NCBI GenBank assembly: GCA_005879255.1
Contig: VBKY01000043.1
Span: 1-30,361 of the forward strand
Direction: 5' to 3'
Length of the DNA stretch: 30,361 nucleotides
DNA from: Deltaproteobacteria bacterium
GTDB lineage: Bacteria; Desulfobacterota_B; Binatia; UBA9968
Shown here: piece by piece, positions 23,048 through 30,037 of the stretch
Numbering within the stretch: the stretch's first letter is position 1
Layout: every line of letters begins with the position of its first letter
Made by a program: the position numbers and the translations under genes
The notes under the pieces: model-generated
What the model was told of the DNA's origin: nothing
Database searches by the model: none
The model's input: only the letters and a program-made list of their open reading frames with translations

Positions 23048-23470
23048 TTACACTCCGAACCAGCCTTTAAAACGTTGAATTTTCGCGGCCGTCTCTGAGT
23101 CTGATAATTTCTTGTAAGATGGCGCGATGCGTAACGAGATGGTCTCACCGTTGCCCCATGGCCACCAGGCACCGAAAACAAAGGCATCGCGGTTCGGATC
23201 TGAGGTAAAAAGGAACTGCCCCGACCTCAGGGTACCGACACGAACATTGATTCTACGCACGCTATCAGGTGCGGTTGCAATATTTGAGTTGTCCCAGGTC
23301 ATGCTGAGACATCGCTCCAAGATTGCACGAACATTTTCTTTATTGTCTACACCAAACTCTGCCAAAACGGTCTCAAAGCGACCGTCCCATTGCCACGACA
23401 AAACGCCCTGAAGCGCGTGCACCAATTCTCTGCAAACGTTTTCGACGTCTGATTTATTTGGATCGCTCAC
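23048..23470 (-). CDS. Hypothetical protein, unrecognised
   Basis: A GTG start at 23470 gives 140 residues. I do not recognise the family. The N-terminal half is helical (SDVENVCRELVHALQGVL, ENVRAILERCLSMTWD). The C-terminal half looks beta-rich (INVRVGTLRSGQFLFTSDP, FGAWWPWGNGETISLRIAPS) and ends IQRFKGWFGV. There is no signal peptide and no clear catalytic motif. The ribosome-binding site is weak and the gene is flanked by gaps of about 93 and 109 nt, so it may be a single-gene unit. The coding call rests on length, codon use and the well-formed protein. Confidence 0.55.
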   Translation of the reverse strand: MSDPNKSDVENVCRELVHALQGVLSWQWDGRFETVLAEFGVDNKENVRAILERCLSMTWDNSNIATAPDSVRRINVRVGTLRSGQFLFTSDPNRDAFVFGAWWPWGNGETISLRIAPSYKKLSDSETAAKIQRFKGWFGV

Positions 23471-23579
23471 AATCGCCAGTGTGCTATATGGAATCCAACC
23501 ATTTTATTTTATGTCTAACGTTTAAGCTCAGACCACGATCGCTGCGCGCAATAAATTTTTGATCTTTGCAATAGAATTT

Positions 23580-25172
23580 TCACTTGCCCGCATATCCCGG
23601 CCCATAAACCACTCTTCCCGGCCGCGCTCCGGTGTGATCTCTGTTCTCGATAACGAGCGTGCCATTGACCAGCACGTAATCGATGCCCTTAGGGTACTGC
23701 TTCGGATTCTCGTACGTTGCCGTATCAGCCACCGTGTCGGGATCGAAAACGACGAGATCGCCCCAGTAACCTTCGCGCAGCAGGCCGCGGTCCTTGAGTC
23801 CGAGCACCTGCGCTGGCATCGAGGTCATCTTGCGGACCGCATCTTCCAGCGCGAGAACTTTTTCTTCGCGGGTGTACTTGCCGAGCACGCGCGGATTGGT
23901 TCCGAAGCTGCGTGGGTGAGGCTTGCCGGGATATTTTAGATTGAGCGCGCTACCGTCCGAGCCGATCGAAACCCACGGCACGCGCATGACCGTCTTCACG
24001 TCGTCTTCATTCATCGTGTGGTGCACGCCGTGAATGAATCCGCCTTCCTCGTAAATGAGATCAAAGACCGTGCACACCGGATCCTGCTCACGGAGCTTGG
24101 CGATCTCAGCGATGGTCATCCCTTCGAATTTCTTGAGCGCCTCCGCATCCAGTCGCGCCGCGACGATACCTTCCCAGCCGCCATGCTCGTCGACATACTG
24201 ATTGAATTCCGGGTCTTGGATCACGCGCGCGCGAAAGGACGGGCTTTTAAATTGCGAGACCGTCTCGTTGACAGGAGCGTCCTGTACCCAGCGTGGGAAC
24301 AAGCGCCGCCACGGATGTTGCATGGCCGTATACGGATACTGGTTCGCGGTGATGTCCAACCCTTCGCGGCGCGCCTCTTCGAGCTGCGCGATGACCTGGC
24401 GAATCCGTCCCCAGTTAGCTTTCGCGCGCATTTTCAAATGATAAACATGAACCGGAATCCGCGATTCTCTCGCGATCCGGAGCGTCTTCGCCAGCTCTTC
24501 CATCATGTCGAAGCCTTCGCTGCCGACATGCACCCCGTAGTAGCCGCCGTAGCGCTTGGCAACCTTTGCCATCTCGACGACTTCATCCGGATTCTCCGGT
24601 CCTTTGGCGTGCCATGCCGCGGTGAGACCGAGCGCGCCTTCTTCCATCGCTCGAGCCACCAGCCGGTTCATTTTTTCTTGCTCGGCGGCGCTTGCCGGTC
24701 GTTCGTCGAAACCGCACACAACTCGTTTTACCTGCTGCGGCGACACGCCGGATGCGACGTTGATCGAAACGCCACTGCGCTTTACTGTGTCGAAGTAGCC
24801 GGTAAATGTCGTCCAGTCGGTCTCAATGCCGTTTCGCTTGCGATGCTCGAGGCGATACTGTTCCAGGATCGCCCCTTCGAGCGGCGCCACGGTCTGGCTT
24901 TCGCCGATGATGTCCAGCGTCACGCCCTGGCGCACTTTGCTTTCAGCGTTACCATCGGCGATGACGGGCTGATCGCTGTGCGTGTGCATATCGATGAAGC
25001 CCGGCGTAACCACGTATCCCTTGGCGGAGATGGCGCGCTGCCCCGCTTCCGGACTGATTTTTCCGATCGATGCGATCCTGCCCTTCTTGATCGCCACGTC
25101 GCCATAAAACCATGGATTTCCTGTGCCATCGATAAGTCTGCCGCCGTGAATAACAAGGTCGAACTCAGCCAT
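23580..25172 (-). CDS. N-acyl-D-amino acid deacylase-like amidohydrolase
   Basis: ATG 25172 with GAGGAGG upstream gives 530 residues. The protein has the D-aminoacylase architecture: beta-sandwich segments at both ends (FDLVIHGGRLIDGTGNP; REGYWGDLVVFDPDTV) around a TIM barrel with H63 and H65 (IDMHTHSD), H215 (YGVHVGSEG), H245 (VYHLK) and D406 (IGSDGSAL). In classical D-aminoacylase a cysteine in a GNCGxSxAP loop helps bind metal. Here the same loop reads GESQTVAP, with no cysteine, as in a large uncharacterised subgroup. It would hydrolyse an N-acyl or cyclic amide and is cytoplasmic. It stands as its own minus-strand unit, divergent from the membrane protein at 25317. An amide of an amino acid is the likeliest substrate class. 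Confidence 0.83.
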   Translation of the reverse strand: MAEFDLVIHGGRLIDGTGNPWFYGDVAIKKGRIASIGKISPEAGQRAISAKGYVVTPGFIDMHTHSDQPVIADGNAESKVRQGVTLDIIGESQTVAPLEGAILEQYRLEHRKRNGIETDWTTFTGYFDTVKRSGVSINVASGVSPQQVKRVVCGFDERPASAAEQEKMNRLVARAMEEGALGLTAAWHAKGPENPDEVVEMAKVAKRYGGYYGVHVGSEGFDMMEELAKTLRIARESRIPVHVYHLKMRAKANWGRIRQVIAQLEEARREGLDITANQYPYTAMQHPWRRLFPRWVQDAPVNETVSQFKSPSFRARVIQDPEFNQYVDEHGGWEGIVAARLDAEALKKFEGMTIAEIAKLREQDPVCTVFDLIYEEGGFIHGVHHTMNEDDVKTVMRVPWVSIGSDGSALNLKYPGKPHPRSFGTNPRVLGKYTREEKVLALEDAVRKMTSMPAQVLGLKDRGLLREGYWGDLVVFDPDTVADTATYENPKQYPKGIDYVLVNGTLVIENRDHTGARPGRVVYGPGYAGK

Positions 25173-25316
25173 GCTGCCTCCTCACTTGCCGTCAGTCGTG
25201 CCTATATCACCCAGTCATCGATGCGACAAGATCGGAGCGCAATAATGAGATGAATTGCGGAAGGCGAGACAGATCAAACTCAGCTGTGATAAAAAGCGAG
25301 CGAACTAGGAGGCGTA

Positions 25317-25862
25317 ATGATTCGACCCGAGTTTAGAAAAATCTTGCTCGATCAGCGCGGCGCGGCGGTGATTCTATGGAGCTGTTTTGTAATTTCTATC
25401 CCGATTTACTTCGTGATCTCGCGGAGCGTTTTGGCCAATCCGAACGTCGGCACCAATCGCTCGATTGCCGATCCCGCCCGAATGATTTTTTGGCTTCTCG
25501 CTCTCGTCGATCTCGGCTACTATGCCTACTGGAAACGGCGCAATTTGACGGAGGCCGCGATTCTGCGTGATTCAAAAACGACCAAGCTGTTTCGTGCTTT
25601 GGAACAATTTACCGGCGTTCTTGAAGAACGTGCCGCCTACGTCGTGTCCACCTATGTCACGCGCAAAGTCGTGATCTTCGCGATTATCGAAGCGGTCGCG
25701 GTCTACGGATTCGTATTGGCGTTTTTAGGCCGCTTTGTTTTCGACCAGTATTTGCTTTCGGCCGTGAGTCTGGCGCTGCTCGCTATCGAATTTCCCTCGG
25801 AAAATTCGCTCGGCAAGCTGGTTCAAGCAGTGGAGCGATCAGCAACCCAAACCGCCCAGTGA
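25317..25862 (+). CDS. Small integral membrane protein, unrecognised
   Basis: ATG 25317 with AGGAGG five bases upstream gives 181 residues. Hydrophobic segments lie at about 18-38 (AVILWSCFVISIPIYFVIS), 56-72 (MIFWLLALVDLGYYAYW), 115-137 (VVIFAIIEAVAVYGFVLAFLG) and 140-158. Between the second and third is a basic amphipathic stretch (KRRNLTEAAILRDSKTTKLFRALEQFTG), probably cytoplasmic. The layout of four helices with the acidic residue in IIEAVAVYG recalls the poorly characterised prokaryotic F0-associated or 'DUF' four-helix proteins, but I cannot assign one. It ends 23 nt before the convergent aat stop. Confidence 0.65.
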   Translation: MIRPEFRKILLDQRGAAVILWSCFVISIPIYFVISRSVLANPNVGTNRSIADPARMIFWLLALVDLGYYAYWKRRNLTEAAILRDSKTTKLFRALEQFTGVLEERAAYVVSTYVTRKVVIFAIIEAVAVYGFVLAFLGRFVFDQYLLSAVSLALLAIEFPSENSLGKLVQAVERSATQTAQ

Positions 25863-25885
25863 GTCACGCGAGGAGCATCGAGCCT

Positions 25886-26572
25886 TCAATCCTCGACATG
25901 CCATTTACCGCGCTTGGTCGAATGGCGCAACGCCGATTGAAGGCGCTTTAAAAATATCCGGCGCGGAACCTCTTTAGCGCCGAGGCGCATCATGTGCTCG
26001 GTCGTCATTTGTGAGTCGATAAAATGAAACCCCCAGCCTTTTAGTTTCTCCACCAAGATCGCCAAGGCCACTTTCGATGCGTCGGTCTTGGAGTGAAACA
26101 TCGATTCGCCGAAGAAGGCCTTACCGAGCGACACGCCATAGAGGCCACCCACCAATTTACCTCCGGACCAAGTCTCCACCGAGTGCGCATAACCCAAGCC
26201 ATGCAATTCGATGTAGGCATCGTGCATCTCTCGAGTAATCCACGTACCGCGCTGCCCCTCCCGAGGCACGGTCGCGCAGGCGGCGATCACTTCCTCGAAG
26301 ACGCGGTCGAAGGTAACCTGAAAGGTCTTTCGCTGGAGAGTCTTTTGCAAGCTGCGTGACATCTTGAATTGATCTGGCTCCAGTATGAAACGCGGGTCGG
26401 GGGACCACCAAAGAATCGGCTGGTCATCGGAATACCAGGGAAAGATCCCAACACGGTAAGCTTCCAACAAACGCTCGCTTGAGAGATCGCCGCCGACGGC
26501 GATAAGGCCGCTTGGATCCGCATAATCCGGCGGCGGAAACACCGTGTCTTCAACTAGTCGAAATATCGGCAT
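25886..26572 (-). CDS. aat: Leucyl/phenylalanyl-tRNA--protein transferase
   Basis: I start at ATG 26572 (228 residues, MPIFRLVEDTVFPPP), the usual Aat N-terminus; an upstream start at 26611 adds residues not seen in the family. The enzyme moves Leu or Phe from tRNA onto N-terminal Arg or Lys of proteins, marking them for ClpAP (bacterial N-end rule). Signature blocks are all present: GLIAVGGDLSSERLLEAYRVGIFPWYS, WWSPDPRFIL, TWITREMHDAYIELH, GGLYGVSLGKAFFGESMF and FHFIDSQMTTEHMMRLGA. The glutamate in GESMF and the glutamine in IDSQM are the residues tied to catalysis in the E. coli enzyme. It is a housekeeping gene and marks this window as chromosomal. No clpA or clpS gene is nearby. Confidence 0.96.
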   Translation of the reverse strand: MPIFRLVEDTVFPPPDYADPSGLIAVGGDLSSERLLEAYRVGIFPWYSDDQPILWWSPDPRFILEPDQFKMSRSLQKTLQRKTFQVTFDRVFEEVIAACATVPREGQRGTWITREMHDAYIELHGLGYAHSVETWSGGKLVGGLYGVSLGKAFFGESMFHSKTDASKVALAILVEKLKGWGFHFIDSQMTTEHMMRLGAKEVPRRIFLKRLQSALRHSTKRGKWHVED

Positions 26573-26688
26573 AACCCAGTAAATACTAGCACGACATTTT
26601 AGCCTTCCCATCGGAATTTTTCACGTTGCTGGGCAAGGTTGCAAAATCAGGGGTGAAAAGCCTATCCTTAGATCGCGAGGAGAAGATC

Positions 26689-27057
26689 ATGTTCAAGCGC
26701 ATTGACCACGTTGCCCTCCATGTGACTGATCTGGACGGCTCGGTGAAGTTTTATGAAAAGCACTTCGGTTTTAAGCATTATTTTCAGCACGCGGCCGGCA
26801 GCGGAACGCAAATCGCGTATTTGAAACTAGGCGACACGGTCTTGGAGTTAACCCATCATTTTGATGGCGCAATGACGGGCTTTCACTTCTGTCTTGAAAC
26901 TGACAGCTTCGACGAGACTGTGGCCAAGCTACAAAACGACAGCGTCAAATTGATCCGCGCGCCGCACGACACCGCTGCCCGCGAGCCGCGAGAAAACGGC
27001 TGGCGTCGGGCCGTTTTCGCCGGCCCGGACGGAGAACAGATCGAGTTGAGAGGATAA
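26689..27057 (+). CDS. VOC-superfamily metalloprotein (glyoxalase I-like)
   Basis: I start at ATG 26689 (122 residues), preceded by GAGGAG at 26677-26682; an open frame back to 26626 has no such site and adds unrelated residues. The chain is two beta-alpha-beta-beta-beta units of the vicinal-oxygen-chelate fold: IDHVALHVTDLDGSVKFYEKHFGF, then GFHFCLETDSFDETVAKL, ending FAGPDGEQIEL. The four metal ligands are visible at H7, E53, H66 and E119, the H-E-H-E set of glyoxalase I. Candidate activities include methylglyoxal detoxification or methylmalonyl-CoA epimerase-like isomerisation; the length and ligands favour a glyoxalase-type enzyme. It is divergent from aat and has no other obvious partner. 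Confidence 0.85.
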   Translation: MFKRIDHVALHVTDLDGSVKFYEKHFGFKHYFQHAAGSGTQIAYLKLGDTVLELTHHFDGAMTGFHFCLETDSFDETVAKLQNDSVKLIRAPHDTAAREPRENGWRRAVFAGPDGEQIELRG

Positions 27058-27156
27058 ATACGCAATAGGCATTAGGTACGAGGCATAGTAAAGGGACTAC
27101 GATTTGCCCTTAACTGTTTTGACTACCAGCTCGCGCCTCGCGCCGAGGAGCTTACC

Positions 27157-27462
27157 ATGTCCAACGAAGCAAAGACCATCCAAGTCATGTGCCCCTGCTG
27201 TGATGCAACTTTGACCATCGACCCGAATTTATCCGCGGTCCTCGACCACAAGATGCCGGTCAAGCCGCAAATGGCCGTCAACCTGAAAGACGCGGTGAAG
27301 CTCGTCAATGAAGAAGCGAGTCGCCGCGATCAGAAATACCAGAAAATCGCCGATGCGGAAAAAAATAAGTCAAAGGTTCTCGAAGCGAAATTCCAGGAGC
27401 TATTCAAAAAGGCAAAAGAAGAACCGATTACGAAACCGCTGAAAGACATCGATTTGGATTAG
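27157..27462 (+). CDS. Small CPCC-motif protein with C-terminal coiled coil
   Basis: ATG 27157 with GAGGAG upstream gives 101 residues. The N-terminal part (IQVMCPCCDATLTIDPN) has three cysteines, C12, C14 and C15, in a knuckle-like turn, then a VDP-type beta hairpin that resembles half a zinc ribbon. From about residue 45 to 95 the chain is a highly charged helix (AVKLVNEEASRRDQ, KNKSKVLEAKFQELFKK), probably a coiled coil that dimerises the protein and could complete the metal site between two chains. I have no functional assignment; similar 'CPCC-x-ATL-VD' proteins are widespread hypotheticals. The next gene converges on it after 41 nt. Confidence 0.65.
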   Translation: MSNEAKTIQVMCPCCDATLTIDPNLSAVLDHKMPVKPQMAVNLKDAVKLVNEEASRRDQKYQKIADAEKNKSKVLEAKFQELFKKAKEEPITKPLKDIDLD

Positions 27463-27503
27463 CATACGCCGATTTGCACTCGGGCCCGCCATTTCTCGAG
27501 TCT

Positions 27504-28085
27504 TTAGTCTTTGAAGTCCGGATCCTGACATGTGGGTTCCACATCATAACCTAGGTAGTAATAACGGTGCCAAATCTTCTTTCCCTTTAGAGCGCCGCCA
27601 GTCCATCCGGTAAAGTGAAGTCCTTCCATACTGCTGCATGAACGAATCGTCACGCCGGCGGGCAAGTCCATTTTGACTTCGCCCTCTCCCGGAATGATCC
27701 GGAAGTTAGTGCGTTTTCCCACGACGGCAGTATAGATTTTATCCGTATCAAGTTTCCCGGCATTCACAACATACGCGGCATCGCCCTCGACGCTGTTGAT
27801 CGGATCACACGGGTTCGTCAGCAACTTCAGCACGGTTGTGGACTGTATTTCGGGCATCTGCCTTCGGTCTGCAATAGGAATCCAAAGCAGTGTTAGCTCT
27901 TGTCCGGGTTTAAGATTGCCGTTCTTAATCGACAAACAGAATTGTCCCGATTGAGTACTGGAAACTAATCCAATGTCTTCTGCAAAGTCGATTGCATCTC
28001 GGTGGCTGCGCGGGACCGCCCCGCTAAGAGTAGCCGCGTGATCCAGCAACAGCATCGACAAAAATAACACCCATGCCTTTTTCAT
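27504..28085 (-). CDS. Secreted hypothetical protein
   Basis: ATG 28085 gives 193 residues with a clear Sec signal peptide (KKAWVLFLSMLLLDHAATLSGA). The mature part is mostly beta (FCLSIKNGNLKPGQELTLLWIP; TDKIYTAVVGKRTNFRII; KMDLPAGVTIRSCSS) with cysteines at about 50, 93, 150 and 186 that could form two disulfides in the periplasm. I do not recognise the family and see no catalytic motif. It is followed in transcription by the convergent CPCC protein gene and preceded by the PH-domain gene 72 nt upstream, with which it may share a transcript. Confidence 0.6.
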   Translation of the reverse strand: MKKAWVLFLSMLLLDHAATLSGAVPRSHRDAIDFAEDIGLVSSTQSGQFCLSIKNGNLKPGQELTLLWIPIADRRQMPEIQSTTVLKLLTNPCDPINSVEGDAAYVVNAGKLDTDKIYTAVVGKRTNFRIIPGEGEVKMDLPAGVTIRSCSSMEGLHFTGWTGGALKGKKIWHRYYYLGYDVEPTCQDPDFKD

Positions 28086-28157
28086 GTCTCTGCCCGTGAG
28101 GCCTCCTTCGTTCTCACCGGATTCGCATTGGCAGTGAAATTGAAGCGCCGTTCGCCG

Positions 28158-28592
28158 CTAGGACGCCTCGCCTTGGATCTGCCTGCGAAACTCAAGCGGC
28201 GACGAAATGTTATGGAACACCTCCCTCACGCCGCCGGTTCCGGTAAGCGTGATTGAGCCAAATCCAAGAATCCGGCCGGTAACGCTTTGATCTACGGATA
28301 TCGCTTCCACATGTTTGAGCAGCAGTTCTAACGTTCGCCGACGGAGAACCCCGACCTTGATGATGACTCTCTTATTGGTGACGCCAAACTCTGACGTCGC
28401 ATAGTCAATAATCGGAGAAATGAGAGCAAAGACTCCGATGGCGATCACTATCGCGGCGATAATTGGTTGGATGAAGAGAAAAACGATTCCCAAAAAAATT
28501 AACGCCCAAGATTTCCAGAAGATGATCCAGTGCAATCTGGCTTTATAGACAATCTTCTCGTCCGGGAGCAAATTCGACTCGATGTATCCCAT
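28158..28592 (-). CDS. Membrane protein with bacterial PH (bPH2/YdbT-like) domain
   Basis: The 144-residue product begins MGYIESNLLPDEKIVYKARLHWIIFW, the usual opening of DUF304/bPH2 proteins. Two adjoining hydrophobic helices (residues 25-62) follow, then the PH-like beta barrel: TSEFGVTNKRVIIKVGVLRRRTLELLLKHVEAISVDQSVTGRILGFGSITLTGTGG. The TNKRVI and GRILGFGSI segments are diagnostic. Relatives are membrane-anchored and of unknown function, often tied to envelope stress. Start ATG 28592; an AAGGAA-like site lies upstream. The secreted hypothetical gene follows after 72 nt. Confidence 0.85.
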   Translation of the reverse strand: MGYIESNLLPDEKIVYKARLHWIIFWKSWALIFLGIVFLFIQPIIAAIVIAIGVFALISPIIDYATSEFGVTNKRVIIKVGVLRRRTLELLLKHVEAISVDQSVTGRILGFGSITLTGTGGVREVFHNISSPLEFRRQIQGEAS

Positions 28593-28781
28593 ATCAATGC
28601 AGTTCCTTTTTCGCCGTTAATGAGTTGGCTAACGCCAGCGTCGATATCGATCGGAGCACCGCCCGACATGCGCCACTTGAAAATCAGGCGATGAAATCTT
28701 TCCTTAATATACCATGATCCCAATTCTGAGAGGAAAACTTTAGATGCGACACGACGACGAAACGGGCATCTATTCTTCTGC

Positions 28782-28832
28782 TGTCATTTCGAGCGCAGAG
28801 CGTAAGATCCTTCGCATTCGCTCGGCATAACA
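28782..28832. repeat. Imperfect palindromic interspersed-type repeat
   Basis: TGTCATTTCGAGCG (28782-28795) and CGCTCGGCATAACA (28819-28832) are inverted copies with 3 mismatches in 14. The centre reads CAGAGCGTAAGATCCTTCGC. This closely matches a palindromic repeat pattern (TGTCATTcnGAGCG...GATCCTTCGC...CGCTC.GnATGACA) that I have seen scattered between genes in many bacteria. The rest of 28593-28882 (290 bp, divergent spacer) shows no gene. Confidence 0.6.
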
Positions 28833-28882
28833 ACCGAGGCCTGGGATTTGGCTTCTAAAATAACTTTCGATAACGTTAGATC

Positions 28883-29869
28883 ATGCGGGCAATGCTCTTC
28901 GAAAATGCCGGCGAGCCGCTACGCCAGACTGAATTGTCGATGCCGATGCCGGGATCGGATCAAGTCCTGATCCGCATCCATGCGTGTGCGGTGTGCCGGA
29001 CCGACCTCCATATTGTCGATGGCGAATTGGCTCATCCCAAACTGCCGCTCGTTCCTGGCCACGAAGTAGTTGGAACCATTGCGCAATTAGGCGTAGGCGT
29101 GACTCGATTTAGAGTCGGCGACCGCGTCGGAGTGCCCTGGCTAGGTTGGACTTGTGGCGAGTGCGCCTATTGTCGCAACGGTCAAGAGAATCTCTGTGAT
29201 CAAGCGAAGTTCACCGGGTATACCCTTGACGGTGGCTACGCCGAATTCACGGTTGCCGATCAGCGCTTTTGCTTTCCGATTCCGGACTCGTACAGCGATG
29301 CTGAAGCGGCGCCACTTTTATGCGCCGGTCTCATTGGCTACCGAAGCTTGGTCAAAGCAGGCAATGGTAAGCGACTCGGCATTTACGGCTTCGGCGCTGC
29401 AGCGCATATCATCGCGCAAGTTGCAAAATATCAGCAGCGCGAAGTCTATGCCTTCACACGACCTGGAGACGAAGAAGCGCAGAAATTTGCTCTGCATCTC
29501 GGCGCAGTGTGGGCCGGCGGATCGAATGAATTGCCGGCGCAAAAACTTGACGCCGCGATTATATTTGCGCCCGTCGGCGCGCTCGTACCGCAAGCTCTCA
29601 AAGCCGTCGGCAAGGGCAGCATCGTCGTCTGCGGCGGCATTCACATGAGCGACGTCCCCTCGTTTCCCTACGCCACCCTCTGGGGAGAGCGCTCCGTCTG
29701 CTCGGTCGCCAATCTCACGCGCCGCGACGGCGAAGAGTTCATGGCTCTCGCGCCGCGAGTTCCGGTGCGCACGGAGGTCGAAACTTTTCCGTTGGAAGAC
29801 GCGAATGCGGCGTTAAACCGGTTGCGCACCGGGAAAATCCAAGGCGCGGCGGTGTTGGTAACCGGCTAA
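28883..29869 (+). CDS. Zinc-dependent alcohol dehydrogenase (MDR family)
   Basis: The 328-residue product has the medium-chain zinc dehydrogenase layout. Catalytic zinc ligands are C38 (CAVCRTDLH), H60-E61 (PGHEVVG) and C147 (LLCAG). The structural zinc lobe has four cysteines, C91, C94, C97 and C105 (CGECAYCRNGQENLC). The Rossmann motif GIYGFGAAAH (about 166-175) binds NAD(P); the two glycines and the following alanine replace the usual GxGxxG. It oxidises alcohols or reduces aldehydes. The overall shape (FTGYTLDGGYAEFTVADQRFCFPIPD) fits the AdhP-like class, and the compact length is typical. It is divergent from the PH-domain gene and ends 80 nt before the intron boundary. Confidence 0.92.
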   Translation: MRAMLFENAGEPLRQTELSMPMPGSDQVLIRIHACAVCRTDLHIVDGELAHPKLPLVPGHEVVGTIAQLGVGVTRFRVGDRVGVPWLGWTCGECAYCRNGQENLCDQAKFTGYTLDGGYAEFTVADQRFCFPIPDSYSDAEAAPLLCAGLIGYRSLVKAGNGKRLGIYGFGAAAHIIAQVAKYQQREVYAFTRPGDEEAQKFALHLGAVWAGGSNELPAQKLDAAIIFAPVGALVPQALKAVGKGSIVVCGGIHMSDVPSFPYATLWGERSVCSVANLTRRDGEEFMALAPRVPVRTEVETFPLEDANAALNRLRTGKIQGAAVLVTG

Positions 29870-29892
29870 ACGTCTGCTCAACGATCTTACGA

Positions 29893-29920
29893 CGGCATAA
29901 TGCCGAGACGGCCTAAGCCG
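29893..29920. repeat. Two small hairpins just after the alcohol dehydrogenase gene
   Basis: CGGCATAATGCCG (29893-29905) is a 13-nt palindrome and CGGC-CTAA-GCCG (29909-29920) a 4-bp hairpin. They lie 24-51 nt past the alcohol dehydrogenase stop without a T-run. They may be a weak terminator; group II introns of some classes insert close to such structures, and the intron end is 30 nt further on. Confidence 0.35.
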
Positions 29921-29949
29921 CCTGTCCATTGCAAGCTACTTAAAGTCCG

Positions 29950-30020
29950 ATAGGGGTCGGGAACGGCTTTCGCCGTCCCCGCCCTCCGAACCGTGCGTGC
30001 GGTTCTCCCGCACACGGCTC
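29950..30020 (-). ncRNA. Group II intron domains V and VI
   Basis: Domain V is complement(29988..30020): it opens GAGCCGTGTGCGG with the catalytic AGC, and closes with ACGGTTC pairing to GAGCCGT. Domain VI follows, with a 9-bp stem (GGGGACGGC/GCCGTTCCC) around a GAAA loop at 29959-29980. An unpaired A at 29957, eighth from the 3' end, is at the spacing expected of the branch-point adenosine. Confidence 0.85.
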
Positions 30021-30037
30021 TCCAGTCGGTGGTTTCC

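Noticed and set aside
24018..25253. Long plus-strand open frame of 411 codons
   Set aside because: It lies fully antisense to the D-aminoacylase-like gene, whose motifs and ribosome-binding site are clear. The antisense product is Arg/His/Ala-rich without family features; long antisense frames are common in GC-rich genes.
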